Shown: piece by piece, positions 8,246 to 15,113 of the stretch | Position numbering within the stretch: the first letter of the stretch is position 1 | Layout: each line of letters begins with the position of its first letter | Assembly: GCA_942491415.1 (NCBI GenBank) | Contig: CALOAD010000014.1 | Location: 558,001-622,000, forward strand | Length of the DNA stretch: 64,000 bases | Source of the DNA: CALOAD01 sp942491415 | Lineage (GTDB): Bacteria > Cyanobacteriota > Vampirovibrionia > Gastranaerophilales > CALOAD01 | Direction: 5' to 3' | Made by a program: the position numbers and the translations under genes | Notes under the pieces: generated by a model | Databases searched by the model: none | Told to the model about the DNA's origin: nothing | The model's input: only the letters and a program-made list of their open reading frames with translations

Positions 8246-9517
8246 GTGAAATCTGAGATAATCTGTATCGGATCCGAGTTACTACTCGGAGAGATAGTTA
8301 ATACAAATGCGGCATTTATATCCGATAAACTTACTAAACTCGGAATAAATTGTCATTTTCAAACAACCGTTGGTGATAACGAAAGTAGAATCTACGATGC
8401 CCTGAATATCGCCATAAACAGAGCTGATTTAATAATAACAACAGGAGGATTAGGTCCTACTGACGATGATCTTACCATTAAAGCTATCGCTAATTATTTT
8501 AACGAAGAAATGGTTTTTGATGAAACATCACTTCAAAATATTATTAAATATTTTGAAAAAAGAGGACAAAATGTTGTTGAAATTAACAAAAATCAAGCCC
8601 TAAGACCTAAAACAGCTGAACATTTTAAAAACTCTTGCGGTACGGCGCCCGGCATGTTTTGGAAATTGGACGCTCAAAGATTTGGTTTTAAAAAAAACAA
8701 ATATATAGTCTCTTTCCCTGGAGTTCCCAGTGAACTTTATTCAATGTGGAATGAAGCTTCTGAAAAATATTTTTCCAATTTTACAAAATCAGCTATTGCA
8801 GTAAAACGACTAAAATTTACAGGAATTGCGGAAGCTGTATTGGCTGATAAGGTGAAATCTTTTCTTGAGTTATCAAACCCTACAGTAGCTCCTTTAGTAT
8901 CCGATTATGAAGCTACTTTAAGAGTGGCAGCCAAAGCCGAATCTATTACTAAAGCTAATGACCTTATACTAGAAACAAAAGCTCAAATACTTAAAGAAGT
9001 CGGTGATTATTATTATGGAGACGATGAAGATACTCTGGAATCTGTTGTTGCAAAAATATTAAACAAAAAAAATATCACCGTTTCCATTGCAGAATCTTGC
9101 ACAGGTGGGCTTGTGAGTTCAAGGCTCACGGATATAGCAGGTAGCTCTGCATTTATAACTTTAAATGTTGTAACCTACTCAAATGAAGCCAAACAAAAAA
9201 TTATCAACGTCAAAGCCGAAACGCTTGAAAAATATGGGGCTGTAAGTGAACAAACCGCAAAAGAAATGGCTCAAGGAATTAAAAAATTAAGTAATTCCGA
9301 TGTAGGTTTAAGCCTAACAGGCATAGCGGGACCTGCCGGAGGTAGCGATGAAAAACCTGTAGGACTTGTTTATATTGGAATTTCTGCCGATCAAATAACT
9401 GAAGTTCATAAAGTACAAGTATTTCAAACTGCTAAAAACAATCGAATTAACACAAAACGTAAATTCAGCACAAATGCACTTAATTTACTAAGAAAATTTT
9501 TACTGGAAAACTTCTAA
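8246..9517 (+). CDS. cinA: CinA: nicotinamide-nucleotide amidase with MoCF-like N-domain
   Basis: 423 aa, the usual full-length CinA. The N-terminal molybdopterin-binding-like (COG1058) domain shows IGSELLLGEIVNTNA and TTGGLGPTDDD. The C-terminal PncC domain shows SIAESCTGGLVSSRL and LTGIAGPAGG, the signature of the NMN deamidase that recycles nicotinamide mononucleotide to NaMN. The start is GTG at 8246, 12 bases after the previous stop. The gene converges with and overlaps the next gene by 4 bases at their 3' ends, so no separate terminator fits between them. Confidence 0.95.
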   Translation: MKSEIICIGSELLLGEIVNTNAAFISDKLTKLGINCHFQTTVGDNESRIYDALNIAINRADLIITTGGLGPTDDDLTIKAIANYFNEEMVFDETSLQNIIKYFEKRGQNVVEINKNQALRPKTAEHFKNSCGTAPGMFWKLDAQRFGFKKNKYIVSFPGVPSELYSMWNEASEKYFSNFTKSAIAVKRLKFTGIAEAVLADKVKSFLELSNPTVAPLVSDYEATLRVAAKAESITKANDLILETKAQILKEVGDYYYGDDEDTLESVVAKILNKKNITVSIAESCTGGLVSSRLTDIAGSSAFITLNVVTYSNEAKQKIINVKAETLEKYGAVSEQTAKEMAQGIKKLSNSDVGLSLTGIAGPAGGSDEKPVGLVYIGISADQITEVHKVQVFQTAKNNRINTKRKFSTNALNLLRKFLLENF

Positions 9518-10386
9518 GCTGCCAATTGCGCTAATAAATCACCGTGAAAACTTTCAAGTTGATCTGCAAGTTTATCAGGTTCGATAAGTGTTGCAACTTG
9601 ATTTAACATTTCATCTGGCAAGGCTCCCAACATTCGAATAATTTTATCAGGCTCTAATACAACGGCACTTGCAGCTAATTTGTCTTTTGAGCATTTCGTA
9701 AATGGAATCAAAAGATCTTTTGTTTTAAATTCTAAAAACAATTTCGGATCTTTGGCTAAAATTCCGCTACTTATAGCCATTAAATATTTTTGAGGCAATG
9801 CCATTACACCTGACTTTAACAAAGCTAAAGGCATTCCGTTAATCTGTCCTAAAAGAGCTGCCGGCTTCATATTTGCTACAGACTGACCTGTCGCAGCTTC
9901 AATTATTTGAGCTAAAACATGAGGAGGTAACCCTTGGATAGAGCCCATTAACATTTTTTTGTCAATTTTTTTACTGCTTATAAAATTCCTTAAAGCCTTA
10001 ACCGGCATAAATTTGAGTATTTCACTTTTTTTAAATATCTTAAAAAGCATTTTCACAAGATCTGCCTTTGGAAGATCCTTGTAAAATTTAAGTATTTTTT
10101 CTTTATTAAAAAATTTCAAACCTAAAACCAAATGTTCTTTTTTTATTAACGATAACAAGCTCATTACATCATTTCTTCTTAGCATTGAAATGATTTTCAG
10201 CCTATTTTTTGGATCTGAAAGTTTTAAAGCTTCCAATATCAAATCAGTATCAGCACTTCTTGTACCGGTAACAGCCTGAGCTTGAGTCAGGTCATCAATA
10301 CTTTTGTAAGCATGCACATTTGCACGCTTAGAATTGACTTGATAATGCTTTGTCAGATATGCCAGATTTGTATCTAGACTGATCAT
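9514..10386 (-). CDS. All-helical repeat protein resembling MgtE N-domain/FliG-like repeats
   Basis: 290 aa with no signal peptide or membrane segment. From about residue 45 it consists of consecutive short helices with the rhythm ...LKLSDPKNRLKIISMLRR...VMSLLSLI..., which recalls the MgtE N-terminal/FliG superhelical repeat. The C-terminal half repeats motifs such as KLAASAVVLEPDKI and ATLIEPDKL. I do not know a named family. The gene converges with cinA. Possible roles are a scaffold or motility-related protein, but no adjacent gene supports either. Confidence 0.65.
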   Translation of the reverse strand: MISLDTNLAYLTKHYQVNSKRANVHAYKSIDDLTQAQAVTGTRSADTDLILEALKLSDPKNRLKIISMLRRNDVMSLLSLIKKEHLVLGLKFFNKEKILKFYKDLPKADLVKMLFKIFKKSEILKFMPVKALRNFISSKKIDKKMLMGSIQGLPPHVLAQIIEAATGQSVANMKPAALLGQINGMPLALLKSGVMALPQKYLMAISSGILAKDPKLFLEFKTKDLLIPFTKCSKDKLAASAVVLEPDKIIRMLGALPDEMLNQVATLIEPDKLADQLESFHGDLLAQLAA

Positions 10387-10510
10387 TTTTATGCCTTTTT
10401 ATATGCGATCACATATTATATATAACGTTTTTTATACTCCCTATCTTTAGCTTTTTTCACAAAATTGTTACTGTTTGTAATAAAAATCAACTAAAATACA
10501 TTTAAATTTT

Positions 10511-10540
10511 TTGATGTACAAATAGAAAATTTGTTATAAT
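10511..10540 (+). promoter_or_regulatory. Candidate sigma70 promoter P1
   Basis: TTGATG at 10511-10516 and TATAAT at 10535-10540 with an 18-base spacer. It would start a transcript about 295 bases upstream of the glucan phosphorylase gene. Confidence 0.55.
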
Positions 10541-10546
10541 GAAAAT

Positions 10547-10672
10547 GTAAAATGAATTTAAACAGACCAAACATTTCTTAATATTTGTTTAAATTTTCAA
10601 ACAAACTCCCTATAAAATAAAAGGAGCGTAAAACTTATACTATACAAGGGTTTGTTGAGTACTCTTTTTTTT
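10547..10672 (+). ncRNA. Candidate small RNA or attenuated leader
   Basis: Downstream of P1 the sequence has a TTTGTTT/AAACAAA inverted repeat (10584-10605) and a longer possible pairing of AACAAACTCCC (10600-10610) with GGGTTTGTT (10648-10656), mutually exclusive with the first. The palindrome GAGTACTC (10657-10664) then runs into eight or nine T. Mutually exclusive stems before a T-run fit either an attenuator for the downstream gene or a free RNA of about 125 nt. There is no open frame. The assignment is inference only. Confidence 0.35.
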
Positions 10673-10719
10673 ATTCTACAAAATAACAATGTTTCAATTT
10701 AAAAAAGATATTTCACCTT

Positions 10720-10747
10720 TTGGCTTGGTTATGGTATTGAATATAAT
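10720..10747 (+). promoter_or_regulatory. Candidate sigma70 promoter P2 for the phosphorylase homologue
   Basis: TTGGCT at 10720-10725 and TATAAT at 10742-10747 with a 16-base spacer, placed about 90 bases before the ATG at 10844. Confidence 0.5.
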
Positions 10748-10843
10748 TGTTAGATTGTTGTTTTGTAGACAAAAGTCGACAATTTAAAACAATTTATTTT
10801 ATTAATTTGCGTATTAGAAGTAGAGATTAAAGGTATAAGAATA

Positions 10844-12532
10844 ATGGGACTACCAAAAGTAGCATATTTCTCAATGGAGATTGCAATGGATCAATCTCTA
10901 AGTATTTACTCCGGCGGACTTGGTTTTTTAGCCGGTAGTCATATGTTATCAGCAGGAAATCTTCGCCTTCCAATGGTGGGGGTAACTTTTTTATGGTCAT
11001 ATGGTTACTATGATCAAAGAATTGATAAAGACGGTTGCGTAGAAGTTGGATATCAAAGAAAACACTATGACTTTTTAACAGATCTCGGTGTAACTGTTGA
11101 TGTAGATGTATTCGGCGAAAACGTAAAAGTAAAGGCATATCGTGTAGAACCCGAACTTTTCGGAACTTGCCCTGTAATATTACTTTCAACAGATCTTCCT
11201 GAAAACTCTGAAGAAGCGAGAAAAATTTCTCATAAACTTTATGATGGAGATCAAAAAATCAGAGTCAGTCAAGAAATTATTCTTGGTATTGGCGGTGTAA
11301 GAGCTCTTCTTGCAGCAGGTTATAATTTTGATGTTCTTCACATGAATGAAGGACACGCACTTCCTGCGGCTTTTGAACTTTTAAAAATGTACAATGGAGA
11401 CCTTAGTAAAGTTAAGGAAAAAACTGTATTCACGACCCATACTCCTGTTGCGGCAGGTAATGAAGTTCACTGGGTTGATACACTTTTAGAAGGTGGTTTC
11501 TTCTCTGGAGCTTCTCGTGAAAAAGCTGTAGAGCTCGGAGGGGAAAACTTCTCGCTAACAGTTGCAGCATTAAGAATGAGTCGAATGTCAAATGCTGTAT
11601 CCCAGTTGCATGGTATTGTTGCCAATAAGATGTGGGAATGGGTTGATGGCAGATGCCCGATTAAAGCAATTACAAACGCTGTATCACTTAAATATTGGCA
11701 AGATACACGAGTCAAAGAATCAAAAACCGATAGAGACTTGTTAAATGCTAAATATGAAATGAAAAAAGAACTGTTTAAATACATTGCCAGTCAAACGGGT
11801 AAACGTTTTGATCCAAATGTGTTAACAATCACTTGGGCTAGAAGATTTGCCGATTACAAAAGAGCTTGGCTCATCCTTATGGATAGAGACAGAATCTGCA
11901 AACTCTTGAATGAAGATAAAGTTCAACTTATTTTTGCAGGTAAATTCCATCCGGATGACACTATGGGCAAAGAAATGTTTAACAACATTTTAAAACAATC
12001 TTACGAGCTTAAAAATGTTGTTGTTCTGCCAAACTATGAATTAGAACTTAGCGGACTTCTAAAACGTGGTTCTGATGTATGGCTGAATACACCTTTAAGA
12101 CCGTTTGAAGCATCCGGTACTTCCGGCATGTCTGCTAACATGAACGGTACATTGCATCTATCTATTTACGATGGATGGACAGTAGAAGGTACGTTTACGG
12201 GCATTAACGGTTATACTGTTAATTATCCGGGACTTGATGACGATATTCCATGGGAAGAGCGTCATTGGAAAGATTATGAATGCATAATGAACATGATCGA
12301 GAAAGACATGATTCCAACCTACTACAACAACAAAGATAAATGGGCATTGTTAATGCGTCAAGCTATAAAAACATCTGAAGCATTCTTTAATTCAGATAGA
12401 ATGGTTATTGAATATTATAACCAGCTTTATAAGCCAGTTGCGCATGGCGGTGGCAATTATAGCGAACCATCTTTCGATTTTAATGCCGCTGAAGATCCTA
12501 ATATGGATGTTTGGGCATTCTCTAAAATTTAA
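10844..12532 (+). CDS. GT35 alpha-glucan phosphorylase homologue lacking the PLP lysine
   Basis: 562 aa, matching the short bacterial/archaeal glycogen phosphorylase-like group (TIGR02094). Family landmarks are YFSMEIAMDQSLSIYSGGLG at the N-terminus, FTTHTPVAAGNEVH (about 197-209) and the phosphate-site ITWARRFADYKR (R333/R334, K339). The PLP-binding segment, normally EASGTxxMK, reads EASGTSGMS, so Ser430 replaces the lysine that forms the Schiff base (codon TCT at 12131). The frame is intact on both sides, so this is a substitution and not an indel. Catalysis would have to be PLP-independent or lost, whereas the family phosphorolyses glycogen or maltodextrin. A clear terminator follows, giving a single-gene transcript. 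Confidence 0.85.
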   Translation: MGLPKVAYFSMEIAMDQSLSIYSGGLGFLAGSHMLSAGNLRLPMVGVTFLWSYGYYDQRIDKDGCVEVGYQRKHYDFLTDLGVTVDVDVFGENVKVKAYRVEPELFGTCPVILLSTDLPENSEEARKISHKLYDGDQKIRVSQEIILGIGGVRALLAAGYNFDVLHMNEGHALPAAFELLKMYNGDLSKVKEKTVFTTHTPVAAGNEVHWVDTLLEGGFFSGASREKAVELGGENFSLTVAALRMSRMSNAVSQLHGIVANKMWEWVDGRCPIKAITNAVSLKYWQDTRVKESKTDRDLLNAKYEMKKELFKYIASQTGKRFDPNVLTITWARRFADYKRAWLILMDRDRICKLLNEDKVQLIFAGKFHPDDTMGKEMFNNILKQSYELKNVVVLPNYELELSGLLKRGSDVWLNTPLRPFEASGTSGMSANMNGTLHLSIYDGWTVEGTFTGINGYTVNYPGLDDDIPWEERHWKDYECIMNMIEKDMIPTYYNNKDKWALLMRQAIKTSEAFFNSDRMVIEYYNQLYKPVAHGGGNYSEPSFDFNAAEDPNMDVWAFSKI

Positions 12533-12556
12533 AGAATTAAAATTTAAAGAATTAAA

Positions 12557-12585
12557 AACGGGTTATTGAATAACCCGTTTTTTTT
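12557..12585 (+). terminator. Rho-independent terminator
   Basis: ACGGGTTATT and AATAACCCGT arms with a minimal loop, followed by eight T, 25 bases after the phosphorylase stop. Confidence 0.9.
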
Positions 12586-12691
12586 ATTAATCACAAGAAT
12601 AATTAAATTAAAATAAATTTTTAGTACAATTTAAGGGATAAAAGATATTATTTCATTAAATAAATACAAATAAATAAAGGATTTAATAATA

Positions 12692-13876
12692 ATGGACACA
12701 ATTAGAGAATTAAAACCTTCCGTATATTATGTAGGATCAAGAGATCCTCAAAGAAAATATTTCGATCAATTAATACCACTTCCTGAAGGAACGAGCTATA
12801 ACTCATATCTAATAAAAGGAAGCGAAAAAACAGCACTCATCGATACTGTCTACCCTCCAAGAGAAGAGGAAATTCTTGAAAAACTTCAACAATTAAATAT
12901 AAAAAAACTTGATTATATAATTGCAAATCACGGCGAACAAGACCACACAGGAGCTTTGGCTGCAATATTAAAAATTCATCCTGAAGCTAAAATAGTTACG
13001 AATATCAAAGCAAAAGAAATAATAATGGATTTACACCATATTGACGGCGATAAATTCACGATTATAGAAGATGGGGATACTCTTTCTTTAGGTGATAAAA
13101 CTCTTGAGTTTATAATGGCTCCCTGGGTTCATTGGCCGGATACAATGTTTACCTACTTAAAGGAGTCCAACATAATTTTCACCTGTGATTTCTTTGGATC
13201 TCATTTGTCTGATAAAAATTTATATGTGGAAGATGAAAAAGCTGTATATAATGCTGCAAAAAGATATTATGCCGAAATAATGATGCCTTTCGCAAAAATA
13301 TTCAGACCTTATATTGATAAAGTCGAAGAATTAAACCCTGATATAATTGCACCTTCTCACGGTCCTATATATGCAAACCCTCAATTTATAATCGATGCTT
13401 ATAGAGAATGGACATCAAATGAGCAAAAAAACGAAGTAGTTGTTTTAAGGATTTCTATGTACGGAAGTACAGATAAAATGGTTAACCATGTATTAGAACA
13501 ACTAAAAGAAAAAGGTATCAGGATAAAAGAACACGAAGCTTTAAATGTAGATCTTGGTGAACTTGCAATGGACCTTGTCAACGCTCAAGGGTTAATTATA
13601 GCAGCTCCTGTGGTTCTAAGCGGACCACATCCTAATATTGTCAGCCTTGTTTATCTGATAAATATTTTGAAGCCGTTTTTAAAATACGTTTCGATTATGG
13701 GTTCTTACAGTTGGGGCGGTATGATGCCTAAACAAATTCAAGAATGGTTAAAAAACCTGCGTAATACCGAATTTCTTGATCCTTTAATGGTAAAAGGACA
13801 GCCAAAAGATTCTGACTATTTAAAACTTGATAATCTTGCAGGCGAAATAATAAAAAGACATGAAGGACTGCAATAA
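12692..13876 (+). CDS. Flavodiiron protein (A-type flavoprotein)
   Basis: 394 aa. The N-terminal metallo-beta-lactamase-like domain carries the diiron ligands: H80, E82, D84 and H85 in NHGEQDH, H147 in APWVHWPD, D166 in FTCDFFGSH and H223 in PSHGPIY. The C-terminal flavodoxin domain (about 248-394) has an FMN-binding SMYGSTDKM and GSYSWGG. No rubredoxin domain is fused. These cytoplasmic enzymes reduce O2 to water and/or NO to N2O in anaerobes. Sequence does not say which one this prefers. All metal ligands are present. Confidence 0.95.
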   Translation: MDTIRELKPSVYYVGSRDPQRKYFDQLIPLPEGTSYNSYLIKGSEKTALIDTVYPPREEEILEKLQQLNIKKLDYIIANHGEQDHTGALAAILKIHPEAKIVTNIKAKEIIMDLHHIDGDKFTIIEDGDTLSLGDKTLEFIMAPWVHWPDTMFTYLKESNIIFTCDFFGSHLSDKNLYVEDEKAVYNAAKRYYAEIMMPFAKIFRPYIDKVEELNPDIIAPSHGPIYANPQFIIDAYREWTSNEQKNEVVVLRISMYGSTDKMVNHVLEQLKEKGIRIKEHEALNVDLGELAMDLVNAQGLIIAAPVVLSGPHPNIVSLVYLINILKPFLKYVSIMGSYSWGGMMPKQIQEWLKNLRNTEFLDPLMVKGQPKDSDYLKLDNLAGEIIKRHEGLQ

Positions 13877-13934
13877 AAGCCTGTTAGCTTTTTAAGAGGT
13901 GGTGATGGTAAATTTATTACCGCTTTAATTCCGA

Positions 13935-13950
13935 TAAAATATTTTATCAG
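13935..13950. repeat. 16-base perfect palindrome in the flavodiiron 3' region
   Basis: GATAAAATATTTTATC lies about 60 bases past the flavodiiron stop, next to a second weak stem (GGTAAATTTATTACC, 13909-13923). It lacks a T-run, so I do not call it a terminator. A protein site is possible. Confidence 0.4.
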
Positions 13951-13989
13951 TCACTACTTATTCGCTACCTAGTTTCTAATAAAAATAAT

Positions 13990-14016
13990 TTGAAGTATTT
14001 TCTAAAATAGTATACT
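13990..14016 (+). promoter_or_regulatory. Candidate promoter for the 82-aa gene
   Basis: TTGAAG at 13990-13995 and TATACT at 14011-14016 with a 15-base spacer, about 40 bases upstream of the ATG at 14055. Confidence 0.4.
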
Positions 14017-14054
14017 TTGTTGTCTAGAAGGGTTAAAAAACACAGGGGGGAATA

Positions 14055-14303
14055 ATGTTATATAACTTCTCTAACATGGGCGGAATTGCCGACAAAATAA
14101 ACTCTTTAGAAACCGAGCACGACATCAAAGTTTTTCTTACTATGTACAGAAAATGGTACATAAACGAAAGAAAATACTCAAAATTTGAAGCTCAAAGACA
14201 AGTTTTAACCGATTTAAAATACTACACAACCAAATTTATTAAAAAACAAGATTTGATTGAAAAAATCTCTAAAGTTGTAGGTTTTAATTTTGTTAAAGTT
14301 TAA
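14055..14303 (+). CDS. Hypothetical protein, 82 aa
   Basis: A basic, helical, soluble protein (MLYNFSNMGGIADKINSLET...) with an unusually strong AGGGGGG ribosome site just before the ATG. Tyr, Lys and Phe are frequent. I recognise no domain. It stands alone, transcribed towards the minus-strand rsmG gene. The strong ribosome site and own promoter candidate argue that it is expressed. Confidence 0.65.
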   Translation: MLYNFSNMGGIADKINSLETEHDIKVFLTMYRKWYINERKYSKFEAQRQVLTDLKYYTTKFIKKQDLIEKISKVVGFNFVKV

Positions 14304-14381
14304 AAATAGAAGCTGTCTCAAAAATAGAAAAACTTATCGTTTCCAACGTTTTTTGCCTTTGATATAACTTCTGGTTTTTAA

Positions 14382-15113
14382 CTATTCCAACGGCTTTTTC
14401 TTTGGGATACCTGTTTTTCGAGGATATTGTTTTGGAGTATTCCTATCTTTTTTTATCAAAATAAGATTTCTTTCTATATCTTCCTCTTTTGAAATTGCAT
14501 AACTTTTTGTTCCAATAACAACACCACCCAGCGCAGAAAGAGCCTTTTGAGAGGCTTTTATTTCTTCTTGAGCACTTTTTGCTTTATACGCAACAAAATG
14601 CCCGCCTTTTTTAACAAACGGCAAACCATACTCACAAATAACATTCAACTGAGCTACCGCTCGCATTACAGCTATATCAAAAGTTTGCTTTTTAGTCTCA
14701 CAAATATCCTCCGCCCGTTTATTTACAAGCGTTACACGATCATCTATCCCCAGTTTTTTGGTCAACAAGTCCAAAAAGTTTATTTTCTTGGCTATTGATT
14801 CAACAGCGTATAATTTTGCCTGTTTATTGGCAATGAGAATAGGAACCCCCGGAAATCCGCCACCAATACCAATATCAATTACCGAAGGGGCATTCCCCCA
14901 TTTTAATTCATTTTGAAAAAGCCCTATAGAAAGTGAATCTATAAAATGTCTTTTATAAACAATTTCTTTATCCGCAGAACTAACCAAATTCGTGTGTTTA
15001 TTATATTCAAAAAGTATATTCCAATAAGCTTCAAATTGCTCTAACTGAGTATCATCAAGCTCAATACCGTATTCTAAGGCTTTTACTTTCAGTAATTGTA
15101 TTTCTTTATCCAT
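14382..15113 (-). CDS. rsmG: 16S rRNA (guanine-527-N7)-methyltransferase RsmG
   Basis: 243 aa Rossmann methyltransferase. The SAM-binding motif is VIDIGIGGGFPGVP, followed by the acidic strand KLYAVESIAKK. The N-terminal YNKHTNLVSS and HFIDSLS are diagnostic of GidB/RsmG. The enzyme makes m7G527 in 16S rRNA. The C-terminus is basic (NTPKQYPRKTGIPKKKP), as in many homologues. It overlaps the upstream ATPase-TPR gene by 8 bases, implying co-translation. Confidence 0.95.
   Translation of the reverse strand: MDKEIQLLKVKALEYGIELDDTQLEQFEAYWNILFEYNKHTNLVSSADKEIVYKRHFIDSLSIGLFQNELKWGNAPSVIDIGIGGGFPGVPILIANKQAKLYAVESIAKKINFLDLLTKKLGIDDRVTLVNKRAEDICETKKQTFDIAVMRAVAQLNVICEYGLPFVKKGGHFVAYKAKSAQEEIKASQKALSALGGVVIGTKSYAISKEEDIERNLILIKKDRNTPKQYPRKTGIPKKKPLE

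Larger units (their letters stand above)
10387..10843 (+). other. 457-base intergenic region with two promoter candidates and a possible small RNA
   Basis: The divergent region between the helical-repeat gene and the phosphorylase homologue. It holds a sigma70-like promoter at 10511-10540, a hairpin-rich stretch ending in a T-run at about 10672, and a second promoter at 10720-10747. I see no open frame with a ribosome site in it. Confidence 0.6.

Noticed and set aside
10827..11189. 120-aa open frame opposite the phosphorylase homologue.
   Set aside because: It is antisense to a strongly conserved coding region and its sequence is low-complexity shadow.
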